Part shown: positions 55,517 through 63,619 of the stretch, one piece after another
Position numbering within the stretch: the stretch's first letter is position 1
Layout: the number at the start of each line of letters is the position of its first letter
Assembly: GCA_025559845.1 (NCBI GenBank)
Contig: CP048469.1
Span: 1,426,001 to 1,490,000 of the forward strand
DNA: 64,000 nt
DNA from: Agrobacterium tumefaciens
GTDB lineage: Bacteria > Pseudomonadota > Alphaproteobacteria > Rhizobiales > Rhizobiaceae
Direction of reading: 5' to 3'
Program-made: the position numbers and the translations under genes
The notes under the pieces: model-generated
Database searches by the model: none
The model's input: the letters and a program-made list of their open reading frames with translations, nothing else
Told to the model about the DNA's origin: nothing

Positions 55517-56506
55517 TCAGAACGTATCACGGCTGTCGCTTCGCGGATCGCTCTCCACATGGTGTGCGGCGTAGAGATCGGCGCGGGCCTTGCGGCGCCA
55601 TGGCCGTGCCGGATTGTCCCTGTCGACGAGGATATCGGTAACGGTGATCGATGCCTTGCCGTCTGCCGGGGCGCGGCTTGCCCAGCGGCCACCCGGCGAT
55701 GCAATGCCGGCTGGAACGGTGACACTTTGCGGCGCATGGGCCGCATAGCTTACCCAATAGGCATTGCTGGCGGCATGGCCCAGCACCTCTGCCGCAAAGG
55801 CCGGGGCAGCCGATGGGCTTTCACCGGTGGTCGAAAACAGCACGCAATCGACCTCAAGACGCTCATATTCGGCAAAGACTTCAGCGTAATGGGTTTCCAT
55901 GCCGATTGCGCAGCCAAAGCGGATGCCATCGACAGCGAATGTCACCGGGCCTTTTCCGGGCGAATACATAAACGAGATCTTCGTGTTCGACAGCATGCGC
56001 TCGTCGTAACGGGTCACCAGTTCACCGCGATCGGAGATGACGTAGAGGCTGTTGTGCGGACGATGCGGCGGTGTCAGCGCATGCACGGAGCCGAGCACCG
56101 TCCACAGGCGCAAGTCCTTTGCAAACGCGCTGATGGCCCGCAACTCGTCCCGCAGCGTCACCCAGTCGCAGCGCGACCAGTCGGATGGACCGATTTCCCT
56201 CGGGCCGTTGGCCGACATCAACCGCTTGTTGGGCGAAGACGTCGCCCCCTCCGGGAAATGGATGAGACGTGCGCCAGCCTGATGTGCATCCCGCATCAGA
56301 GCGCGAATTTCCGCCCCGCTCTCCCGCAACTGCGCGGGATCGCCGGGATAATTGAACAGCGACGTCTGCGCTACGGCAAGCCGCAACGAAGGCGCCTCGG
56401 GTGTTGGCGACGGCTGACGGATGTGGCGAAGAGCGGCGGTGTAGGATTCGCCGGTTTTGGCGGCGCGGGCGCGCACACGGCGTTTGAGATTTCCGTTCTG
56501 TGTCAT
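55517..56506 (-). CDS. Carbon-nitrogen hydrolase homologue lacking catalytic residues
   Basis: A 329-residue nitrilase-superfamily protein. The fold is clear from LRLAVAQTSLFNYPGD, the Glu motif LIHFPEGATS, and the NSLYVISDRGELVTRYDERM and FGCAIGMETHYAEVF regions. The triad is incomplete: Glu is present, but the Lys position reads YDERM and the nucleophile Cys position reads AIGME. It may therefore be catalytically dead or use a different mechanism. ATG 56506 with AAAGG upstream is preferred. It is convergent with the TetR gene and starts about 270 bases from a divergent alpha/beta hydrolase. Confidence 0.8.
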   Translation of the reverse strand: MTQNGNLKRRVRARAAKTGESYTAALRHIRQPSPTPEAPSLRLAVAQTSLFNYPGDPAQLRESGAEIRALMRDAHQAGARLIHFPEGATSSPNKRLMSANGPREIGPSDWSRCDWVTLRDELRAISAFAKDLRLWTVLGSVHALTPPHRPHNSLYVISDRGELVTRYDERMLSNTKISFMYSPGKGPVTFAVDGIRFGCAIGMETHYAEVFAEYERLEVDCVLFSTTGESPSAAPAFAAEVLGHAASNAYWVSYAAHAPQSVTVPAGIASPGGRWASRAPADGKASITVTDILVDRDNPARPWRRKARADLYAAHHVESDPRSDSRDTF

Positions 56507-56774
56507 TGTCGGGCCTTTCACGTCTCAGACGCAGTCCCCCAGCAACCCGCCCGAAACGACCGGACCATGGACAGGTGGCCTGAGACAAAAGTCCCTTTGC
56601 CTCCGTTCAAGACCATGCCGGGGAAGGTCAAGGAGGTTGGGCGCAGGCCACGCCTGAAGAAAGGATGGCGGGCAGCTCTCGATTCGTCAATCGAGCGCAA
56701 TGGCACATGGTCATCGGATCGGCTCGGCGCTAACGTGGCGCAGATTGCAGATTCGATGTTCAAGGCGAAATTTC

Positions 56775-57470
56775 ATGTCGATGCTTCTCGTTCCCGGCTT
56801 CATGCTCGATGCCGATCTCTGGCGCGATGTCCTGCCTGCCATCAGCGAATTCGGTCCTTTCGTGCATGCCGATCTGTCAAAGGACGGCTCGATCGAGGCG
56901 ATGGCGCGACGCACCCTTGCCGACGCGCCGGAGCGCTTCATTCTCGTCGGTTTTTCCATGGGCGGATATGTGGCACGCGAAATCGTGCGGCAGGCGCCGG
57001 AGCGTGTAAGCGCCCTTGTTCTGATCGCCACATCGGCCAGGGGCGATACGGAGGTGCAGCGCCAGCGCAAGGCCTCCGTCGCAACGCAAAAGACCAATCT
57101 CGCCTTCAAGGGATTGAGCGCGCCTGCCGTTGCCTCATCACTCCACCCCGACAACGCCGGCCGCAGCGATCTCATCGAGCGCATCCAGGCGATGGGCCAA
57201 AGGCTGGGAGCCGAGGTATTTCGCCAGCAATCCCTGCTCGACCGCGTCGACGAACAGGAAACGCTTGTTAACATTCACTGTCCATGTCTCGTCGTGGCTG
57301 GCGAAAACGACAGGCTTCGCAGCCGCGCCGAGACCGAGGAGCTTTACCACGGTATCAGCGGATCAAGCTTCAAGGTGATAGACCAGACCGGACACATGAT
57401 CCCGCTGGAGGCGCCGGACGCGCTGGCTGAGACCATCCGGCAATTTCTCGCCTCCGTTCCGGCAGGGTAA
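56775..57470 (+). CDS. Alpha/beta hydrolase
   Basis: A 231-residue hydrolase of the MhpC-like type. The oxyanion region is LLVPGFMLDADLW, the nucleophile elbow VGFSMGGYVA, the acid VVAGENDRL and the His DQTGHMIPLEAPD. ATG 56775 with AAGGCG upstream is used; the frame upstream looks non-coding. The 268 bases between this gene and the divergent carbon-nitrogen hydrolase gene show no other feature. It is cytoplasmic; the substrate is unknown. Confidence 0.85.
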   Translation: MSMLLVPGFMLDADLWRDVLPAISEFGPFVHADLSKDGSIEAMARRTLADAPERFILVGFSMGGYVAREIVRQAPERVSALVLIATSARGDTEVQRQRKASVATQKTNLAFKGLSAPAVASSLHPDNAGRSDLIERIQAMGQRLGAEVFRQQSLLDRVDEQETLVNIHCPCLVVAGENDRLRSRAETEELYHGISGSSFKVIDQTGHMIPLEAPDALAETIRQFLASVPAG

Positions 57471-57499
57471 AGTCTCCCCGGCCCCCAGCATGCAATGGC

Positions 57500-59038
57500 T
57501 CAATCCGCCACGACGTCAGCGTCGATATCCTCCGGTTCGAGATCGGCGACCACAGCGGCCTTGGGAAGAAGCACGATGATGGTGATGGCGCAAAGCGCCG
57601 TCGCTGCCGCCAGCCACCAGCAAAGGGTGGAAAAGGCCGCCTGATAAGCCTGCTGCAGAAGATGGACATCGATATCAGGTGACAGCGCTGCAGCCGAGGC
57701 CAGATCGCCGACGGCAAGACGCTGCCCGGTATTGCCAAGCACGCTGCCCGATAGGTGTGTGAACTGGCCGAGCGACGCGGCGATCAATGCCGACAGGGCG
57801 GCGCTGACGATGGCAAGCGCGATCCCCTCGCCAGCCACACGCACCGTGCTGAAGATGCCGGTCGCCATGCCCGCCCGCTCCGCTGGCACGACGCTGATCG
57901 AAAGGCCGTCCATCAGCCCCCAGGGCAAACCCGCGCCGATACCGATCACCAGCATCGGCAGCACGATGAGGCTGCCATCCTGAGCCGTGAAACCCGAGAG
58001 CCAGACGAGACCGAGCGCGGCGACCATCAACCCGATGCCGGAGATCAGGCCCGGCGCGACATGCCGCGCCAGCACGGTTGCCAGAATGGGCACCACCAGC
58101 ATCGGTGCAGACAGACCCAGCATGATGAAACCGGCCTCGATGGCGCCAAGCTGCGCGATGCCGATCAGCCGCAGCGGGATGATGACGAGAAGAACGACAA
58201 AGCAGGCGCAGGTGGCGACCGGCAGCAATTGTACACCGACAAAACGCGGATACCGGAAAAGCGAGAGATCGAGCATCGGCCTTTCCACGCGCATCTCCGT
58301 TACAATGAAGACGGCAAGCGACAAGAAAAATCCCGCAGCGAGCGCGATCAGGCCTGTGGTGCCGAGGGCCGACATTTCAATCATCGCCACGGTGAAGAGC
58401 GTCAGCATTACGGTGAAGCTTGCCGCTCCCAGCCAGTCGAGTTTCGCGGCGTCGGGATCACGCGTTTCGCGCATGCGCGGCGGACCGAGGATCAGGGCGA
58501 CGAGACCGATGATACCGCTTGCCAGAAAGATCGCCCGCCAGCCGATGCTTTCAATCAGCAAACCCGTCAATAACGGTCCGAAGGCAAGACCGACGCCGAA
58601 GGTGGTGCCGAGCAGGCCGAAAGCACGCGTTCTGGCATGACCATCAAATTCCTGCGCAAGTGCTGCCGTTCCACCGGCCAGTGCCGCAGCGGCGCCCACG
58701 CCCTGACAGGCGCGCAGCAGATCGATCAGCCAGACCGAACCTGCCAGCCCAAGCGCCAATGAGAAACCGACGAACAGGGCAAGGCCGATCAGAAACACCC
58801 GCCGTCTGCCATAACGGTCGGCCAAAGCTCCGGCCGCCATCAAAAGGCTGCCGAAAGTCAGCATGAAGGCATTGGTGATCCAGGTGAGCGCCGCCGGTGA
58901 TCCACCGAGATCCTGGCCGATGGCGGGCGTTGCCACGGCGCCCGCCGAAAAGCTTAAAGGCAGGGTCAACGCGGCAAGGCAAACGGCCGCCAGAACCGAA
59001 TTGCGGCTGGCCGATGGGGTTTGAGGTGTGACGGTCAT
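57500..59038 (-). CDS. DHA2-type MFS drug exporter
   Basis: A 512-residue, fourteen-helix exporter (EmrB/QacA-like). The loop motif MAAGALADRYGRRRVFLIG and the motif C-like FGVGLAFGPLLTGLLIESIG are visible, with a long hydrophilic C-terminus rich in acidic residues. ATG 59038 has GGAG 6 bases upstream. It is divergent from a LysR regulator at 59166, with repeated GAATTC-N-ATAAT sites in the 127 bases between them, and is probably induced by its own substrate. Confidence 0.88.
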   Translation of the reverse strand: MTVTPQTPSASRNSVLAAVCLAALTLPLSFSAGAVATPAIGQDLGGSPAALTWITNAFMLTFGSLLMAAGALADRYGRRRVFLIGLALFVGFSLALGLAGSVWLIDLLRACQGVGAAAALAGGTAALAQEFDGHARTRAFGLLGTTFGVGLAFGPLLTGLLIESIGWRAIFLASGIIGLVALILGPPRMRETRDPDAAKLDWLGAASFTVMLTLFTVAMIEMSALGTTGLIALAAGFFLSLAVFIVTEMRVERPMLDLSLFRYPRFVGVQLLPVATCACFVVLLVIIPLRLIGIAQLGAIEAGFIMLGLSAPMLVVPILATVLARHVAPGLISGIGLMVAALGLVWLSGFTAQDGSLIVLPMLVIGIGAGLPWGLMDGLSISVVPAERAGMATGIFSTVRVAGEGIALAIVSAALSALIAASLGQFTHLSGSVLGNTGQRLAVGDLASAAALSPDIDVHLLQQAYQAAFSTLCWWLAAATALCAITIIVLLPKAAVVADLEPEDIDADVVAD

Positions 59039-59103
59039 GAGAACTCCAGGCTTGGACATGCGGACGCGATCAACGCGCAAAGCCCATGTGCACCCGATGA
59101 CAG

Positions 59104-59156
59104 GAATTCGATAATCAGCCTCTTCGTCCTTTCATTGCAGACCAGAATTCTATAAT
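59104..59156. promoter_or_regulatory. Paired direct repeats, probable LysR sites
   Basis: GAATTC-g-ATAAT (59104-59115) and GAATTC-t-ATAAT (59145-59156) are direct repeats 41 bases apart, close to four helical turns. They lie upstream of the LysR gene and of the divergent MFS gene. They could be the recognition and activation sites of a LysR tetramer. Confidence 0.45.
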
Positions 59157-59165
59157 TTGCGAAGC

Positions 59166-60056
59166 ATGGATAAACTCAGCGAGATAGAAGCCTTCGTTCG
59201 CGTTGCCGAAAGGCTGAACTTTGCCAAGGCGGGGCAGAGCCTTGGCCTGTCGCCCTCGGCCATCGGCAAAAGCGTGGCACGGCTGGAATCCTCGCTTGGC
59301 GTACGGCTCTTCAACCGCACGACGCGGCAGGTCACGTTGACAGACGAAGGCACGATGCTGTTTGAGCGCTACAGCGCCATTCTCACCGACCTGCGCGACA
59401 CCCACGATGCCGTCAAGGATAACAAGGCCGCCCCAAGCGGCAGCCTGCGCGTGACGCTGCCGACCATCGGCTATCGTTTCCTCCTGCCTATCCTGCCGGA
59501 GTTTCGTCGGCTTTATCCTGACATCGATCTGGAATTCGATTTCAACGACCGGCGCGTCGACCTGATCGAAGGCGGTTTCGATGCCGCCATTCGCAGCGGC
59601 GCACTCGACGATTCCAGTCTGATGATGCGACGCCTCGGACCGTTTCGTTTCGTCGTCTGCGGCGCGCCTGACTATTTTGCCCGCATGGGCAGACCGCAGC
59701 AGCCCGGCCAGTTGCTGCACCATGACGCTTTGCGCTTTCGTTTCCCCTCATCCGGCAGGTTCCAGGACTGGCGGCTTGAAAATGGCGACAATGCGCTGGC
59801 CGGCATGCGTGTTGCGTTGACCTGCGGTAACATGGAAGCGATACGCGCCGCTGCAATCGATGGCCTCGGCCTTGGTTACATGCCGGAGTTTCTGGCAAAG
59901 GACGCCATTCGCGACGGCTTGCTGGAAAGTGTGCTGAATGAATATCTCGCAGCACCCGGCCACTTTTCGATCCTGTGGCCGGCAACGCGGTTCATGACCC
60001 CGCGCCTGCGCGCCTTCATCGATTTCGCCTCCGAAAACATGTTCAGGGACACCTGA
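59166..60056 (+). CDS. LysR-family transcriptional regulator
   Basis: A 296-residue LysR regulator with its HTH at about residues 16-35 (LNFAKAGQSLGLSPSAIGKS) and an effector domain of the CrgA group (TLPTIGYRFLLPILPEFRRL). ATG 59166 is used in place of a TTG at 59157. It is divergent from the DHA2 exporter, its probable target, through the paired repeats at 59104-59156. Downstream lies a dehydrogenase fragment on the opposite strand. Confidence 0.9.
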   Translation: MDKLSEIEAFVRVAERLNFAKAGQSLGLSPSAIGKSVARLESSLGVRLFNRTTRQVTLTDEGTMLFERYSAILTDLRDTHDAVKDNKAAPSGSLRVTLPTIGYRFLLPILPEFRRLYPDIDLEFDFNDRRVDLIEGGFDAAIRSGALDDSSLMMRRLGPFRFVVCGAPDYFARMGRPQQPGQLLHHDALRFRFPSSGRFQDWRLENGDNALAGMRVALTCGNMEAIRAAAIDGLGLGYMPEFLAKDAIRDGLLESVLNEYLAAPGHFSILWPATRFMTPRLRAFIDFASENMFRDT

Positions 60057-60076
60057 TCCGGAAGATAACCGGTGCT

Positions 60077-60262
60077 TCACGGCTCGACAAGCTGGACCAC
60101 CACCTTGCCCTTGGCCCGGCCGGCTTCGAGATAGGCAAAGGCTTCGGAGACCGCATCGAAGGGAAAGACGCGATCGATAACCGGCTTGATCGTGCCGGCA
60201 TCGATCAGGGCTGCGAGCGATCCGCAAGGAGTGGGCGGCCGGTGCCCCTTGGGAATAGGCAC
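60077..60262 (-). pseudogene. C-terminal fragment of a zinc-binding alcohol dehydrogenase
   Basis: An open frame of 61 codons encodes only the last part of an MDR dehydrogenase. SLAALIDAGTIKPVIDRVFP, DAVSEAFAYLEAG and RAKGKVVVQL are the standard C-terminal helix and strand of the family. The catalytic and Rossmann parts are absent, and the sequence before 60262 on this strand does not continue the homology. It is a truncated gene remnant and is unlikely to be functional. Confidence 0.7.
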
Positions 60263-60289
60263 TTTCCGCGATAATCGCGATAACCGAGA

Positions 60290-60565
60290 TCACCGCTTCG
60301 GAATGATCGTCACCCGGCATTCATCGTTGGTCTCCAGCCCGGCCTTGGTACATTGCGGTGCGGTCAGGTTGAAGAAGAAGACGTCCGAGCCCTTCCCCCA
60401 GGGCCTGATGTTGCGGGTGAACGGGCCTGTTTCATTGAGCAGGACATCCGCTGTAAAGGCACCGGTGCGACCGGCCACATGCTCGGGTTTCACCACGATG
60501 TAGCGCGGCAGAAACTCTTCCTTGCGCAAAATTCTCGTCGAGAACGTCACCCTGTCTTTGTCCAT
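60290..60565 (-). CDS. Small DUF1905-like protein
   Basis: A 91-residue protein with a DUF1905-like barrel pattern: RVTFSTRILRKEEFLPRYIV, then the turn TGPFTRNIRPWGKGSDVFFF and the closing AGLETNDECRVTIIPKR. ATG 60565 has AGGGG 7 bases upstream; ATG 60589 is an alternative. DUF1905 proteins are small and uncharacterised, sometimes fused to an OmdA-type domain that is absent here. It lies between the dehydrogenase fragment and an M20 gene on the same strand. Confidence 0.65.
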   Translation of the reverse strand: MDKDRVTFSTRILRKEEFLPRYIVVKPEHVAGRTGAFTADVLLNETGPFTRNIRPWGKGSDVFFFNLTAPQCTKAGLETNDECRVTIIPKR

Positions 60566-60614
60566 TACAGGCCCCTGTCGTCCAGACATCCCTGCACCCC
60601 CTTGGCCCCGGCCT

Positions 60615-61775
60615 CTAATCGAGCGGCATCCCGCGCTCGACCAAAGCCCGAAAATAGGCAATGCCATAGGGAATGGCGGCGTCGTTGAAATCGAAACCCG
60701 CATCGTGAACCGAAGGGCCGTCTCCGTTACCGATCAGCATGATGTTTCCGGGACGCGCTTCCAGCATGAAGGCAAAGTCTTCCGAGCCCATCAGCGGTTC
60801 CATGAAGCCATTGACCGCATTATCACCCACCAGTGACTGCGCTGCTTTTACCGCAAAAGCCGTTTCCAGCGGATGATTCACGGTGGGCGGATACATGCGT
60901 CTGTAAGTAACGGTTGCGCCAGCGCCGTAAGCGACCGCGACATGTTCGGCAATCTCCTTCACCCGTCTTTCGATGAGATCGCGGATCGCCGGGTCAAAGG
61001 TGCGCGTCGTGCCGCCCATCTCGGCCGATTGCGGAATGACATTTCCCGCCTTGCCGCCACCCATCCAGCCAACGGTCACAACGGCGCATTGGCGCGGATG
61101 GACGTTGCGGGACACGATGGTCTGCAACGCAAGCAGAATGTTTGCGCCAACGACAAGCGGATCGACACTGACATGCGGCGATGCGCCATGCGCGCCTTTG
61201 CCGTCGATCCTGATCCTGAAACCATCCGCAGATGCAGCAAGCGGCCCGCTGGCGGTCGAAAACTGGCCAATCGGCAGGCCGGGTTCGGTGTGCATGGCGT
61301 AAACTTCGCTGATGCCGAAACGGTCCATCAGCCCATCGTCGACCATCGCCTTGCCGCCGCCACCGCCTTCTTCCGCCGGCTGGAAGATCACCACTGCCCT
61401 ACCGTTGAAGGCGCGGCTACGGGTAAGCTCGCGCGCCGCCCCCAGCAACATGGCTGTGTGGCCATCATGCCCGCAGGCATGCATCACACCGTCAACGGTC
61501 GAGGCCCATGCGGCGCCGGTTTCCTCCTGAATTGGCAAGGCATCCATATCGGCCCGCAAGCCGATGACCTTTCCGCTGCTCTTTTCCTGACCATGAATAA
61601 CGCCGACCACACCCGTCTTGCCGATGCCTGTCACCACCTCGTCACAGCCAAATTCAGCGAGTTTTTCAGCGACAAACGCAGCCGTTCTGTGAACGTCGAA
61701 CTGCAATTCGGGATGGGCGTGAAGATCCCGCCGCCACGCCACCACATCGGCAAAATCGCCGTCAGGTCCAACCAT
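60615..61775 (-). CDS. M20-family aminoacylase/amidohydrolase
   Basis: A 386-residue M20D metallohydrolase. The blocks RADMDALPIQEETGAAW, HACGHDGHTAMLLGAA, FQPAEEGGGGGKAM and KGAHGASPH carry the metal and dimerisation sites. It is related to the other M20D protein at 32918-34075 but belongs to a different transcript. ATG 61775 has GGAGG 4 bases upstream. It follows the NAD(P)-binding protein gene by 19 bases, so the two are probably co-transcribed. It probably hydrolyses an N-acyl amino acid. Confidence 0.9.
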   Translation of the reverse strand: MVGPDGDFADVVAWRRDLHAHPELQFDVHRTAAFVAEKLAEFGCDEVVTGIGKTGVVGVIHGQEKSSGKVIGLRADMDALPIQEETGAAWASTVDGVMHACGHDGHTAMLLGAARELTRSRAFNGRAVVIFQPAEEGGGGGKAMVDDGLMDRFGISEVYAMHTEPGLPIGQFSTASGPLAASADGFRIRIDGKGAHGASPHVSVDPLVVGANILLALQTIVSRNVHPRQCAVVTVGWMGGGKAGNVIPQSAEMGGTTRTFDPAIRDLIERRVKEIAEHVAVAYGAGATVTYRRMYPPTVNHPLETAFAVKAAQSLVGDNAVNGFMEPLMGSEDFAFMLEARPGNIMLIGNGDGPSVHDAGFDFNDAAIPYGIAYFRALVERGMPLD

Positions 61776-61794
61776 GCCGCCTCCCGCGATTATC

Positions 61795-62448
61795 TTACGC
61801 CAACTGGCTTGCCGGTACGATGTGAACGCCGCCCGCCGGGCGCAGCGCGGCATCGAGTATGGCACGCGCAATCTTGTCGGCCGGATTGATGCGCCACTTT
61901 TTCGGCAACAGCGGGCCGAGAGCTTTCAACACCACCGTCATGGCACGCTCACCGAACCGGAACTCGTCACGTTGCCCGCCGATCAGACCCGGCCGAACCA
62001 GAGTGAGCGATCGAAAGCCGATTGTCTTGAGGCCATCTTCCACCTCGCCTTTCACCCGGTTGTAGAAAATCGATGAACGGCGGTCCGCGCCGATAGCCGA
62101 ATTGAGAACATAGGTCTGCGTGCCGTAGGCATGGGCAAGACGCGCCACCGCCAGCGGATAGTCATGATCCACCCGCCGGAACGCGTCCTGCGAACCCGCC
62201 GTCCTGATGGTCGTTCCCAGCGTGCAGATGACCGCATTTGCCCGCCACCAGTCGGCCGTCTCGGGCAACTGATCGAAATCCACCTGCGGCGAAATGAGTT
62301 TCGGGTGCGGCGGCAAAGGGCGGCGCGTGGGCGCGACAACGCGGGCAACAGCCGGATCTGCCAAAGCCAGCCTGAGAACATGACCTCCGACCATCCCCGA
62401 AGCCCCGACAAGCAGAAGCGTCGCACCCTCACCCGCCATATCCGCCAT
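61795..62448 (-). CDS. NAD(P)-binding (atypical SDR) protein
   Basis: A 217-residue Rossmann-fold protein. The dinucleotide motif is LLLVGASGMVGGHVLRLAL, followed by VICTLGTTIRTAGSQDAFRR and YVLNSAIGADRRSSIFYNRV, which matches the atypical SDR group that includes YwnB/HTATIP2-like proteins. The active-site YxxxK lies in FYNRVKGEVE. AGAGG lies 5 bases before the ATG. It is upstream of an M20 gene on the same strand. The substrate is unknown. Confidence 0.85.
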   Translation of the reverse strand: MADMAGEGATLLLVGASGMVGGHVLRLALADPAVARVVAPTRRPLPPHPKLISPQVDFDQLPETADWWRANAVICTLGTTIRTAGSQDAFRRVDHDYPLAVARLAHAYGTQTYVLNSAIGADRRSSIFYNRVKGEVEDGLKTIGFRSLTLVRPGLIGGQRDEFRFGERAMTVVLKALGPLLPKKWRINPADKIARAILDAALRPAGGVHIVPASQLA

Positions 62449-62568
62449 GCCGCCTCTCCCCGTCAACTGCCTTCAGATACGAGACAGGCTACCCGGTACG
62501 CGCTGCGGCGTCGATCCCTTGGCGGTGATCAGATGGAAGCGCGGCCATGAGACCGCGCATCCGAGGCA

Positions 62569-63552
62569 TCAGACCGCGACACCCTGCACCGCAGCCGCCA
62601 ATGGTTCCAGCCGATCCATTTCTTTATCGGTCAGGTGAATGGTGGCGGCGGCGACGTTTTCCACCAGCCGTTCGGGCTTGCGTGTGCCGGGAATGGGAAC
62701 GGTTTTCGCTTTCAATCTGTCGGACTGGGCATAGAGCCAGGCGAGCGCCAGTTGCGCAGGCGTGACGCCCTTGGAAGAAGCGATGTCTTCGATACCGGCG
62801 ACCAGCTTCATATTGGCTTCCAGGTTTTCAGCCGAGAAACGCGGGAAGTTCTGGCGCGCATCATCACCACTTAGTGACGCGGAAAACCCCTGCCCCGTCA
62901 GCAGGCCGCGCCCCAAGGGGGAATAAGGCACGATGGTCACCCCAAGCTCTGCCGCCGCCGGCACGATTTCCCGCTCGATATCGCGGGTGAAGATCGACCA
63001 TTCCGATTGCAGGGCGGCGATGGGATGAATGGCATGGGCGACGCGCAGCTCAGCGGCGCTGACGGCCGACAGACCAAGCCACTTCACCTTGCCCGCCTTG
63101 ACCAGATCGGCCATCGCGCCGATCGACTCTTCCAGTGGCACGGTCTCGATGCGCCGGTGCATGTAATAGAGGTCGATCACCTCCACACCCAGTCGCTTCA
63201 GGGAGCGATCCACCGCCGCCCTGATGAATTCAGGGCGGTTATCGATGCTCCAGTCATCAGGGTTATCGGGCGTGCGCGTGTAACCGAACTTGGTGGCGAT
63301 GATGACTTTGTCGCGGTTGGCCGTAACGAAAGGCGCCAGAAACTCCTCATTGGTGCCGACACCATACATGTCTGCCGTGTCGAACATGGTTACGCCGAGG
63401 TCCAGCGCCCGTTCCAGCGTTGCACGCGACTGGGCCACATCGGTAGCGCCATAAAATTCGCTCATGCCCATGCAGCCCAGTCCCTGAACGCCGATCATCG
63501 GGCCATTTGGACCAAGCTGAAGCTGAGGCATGGGGGTATTTTCGCTTGTCAT
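62569..63552 (-). CDS. Aldo/keto reductase, MerR-controlled
   Basis: A 327-residue aldo/keto reductase of the same broad group as the tandem pair at 9.8-11.8 kb. The catalytic residues are in MFDTADMYG, VIIATKFGYT and YYMHRRIETV, and the cofactor part is PIPGTRKPERLVENV. GGAGA lies 7 bases upstream of ATG 63552. It is divergent from a MerR regulator, and its promoter has the 19-base spacer characteristic of MerR activation (63583-63613). The role is probably reduction of reactive carbonyls. Confidence 0.9.
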   Translation of the reverse strand: MTSENTPMPQLQLGPNGPMIGVQGLGCMGMSEFYGATDVAQSRATLERALDLGVTMFDTADMYGVGTNEEFLAPFVTANRDKVIIATKFGYTRTPDNPDDWSIDNRPEFIRAAVDRSLKRLGVEVIDLYYMHRRIETVPLEESIGAMADLVKAGKVKWLGLSAVSAAELRVAHAIHPIAALQSEWSIFTRDIEREIVPAAAELGVTIVPYSPLGRGLLTGQGFSASLSGDDARQNFPRFSAENLEANMKLVAGIEDIASSKGVTPAQLALAWLYAQSDRLKAKTVPIPGTRKPERLVENVAAATIHLTDKEMDRLEPLAAAVQGVAV

Positions 63553-63582
63553 TTTTGGGTCTCCACTTTCTGACAAGCACCT

Positions 63583-63613
63583 CTTATAAGTATGGAGTAT
63601 AGTCTATAGTCAA
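63583..63613 (-). promoter_or_regulatory. MerR-type promoter with 19-base spacer
   Basis: On the minus strand TTGACT (63608-63613) and TATAAG (63583-63588) are separated by exactly 19 bases instead of the usual 17. The palindrome TATAG-t-CTATA (63598-63608) lies over the spacer. This is the classic architecture for activation by DNA distortion through a MerR-family protein, and it points at the aldo/keto reductase gene. Confidence 0.7.
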
Positions 63614-63619
63614 GGGTTT

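Noticed and set aside
55427..57271. A 614-codon plus-strand frame spanning the carbon-nitrogen hydrolase gene
   Set aside because: It runs antisense to the hydrolase and overlaps the TetR and alpha/beta hydrolase genes in another frame, with no ribosome binding site or family pattern.
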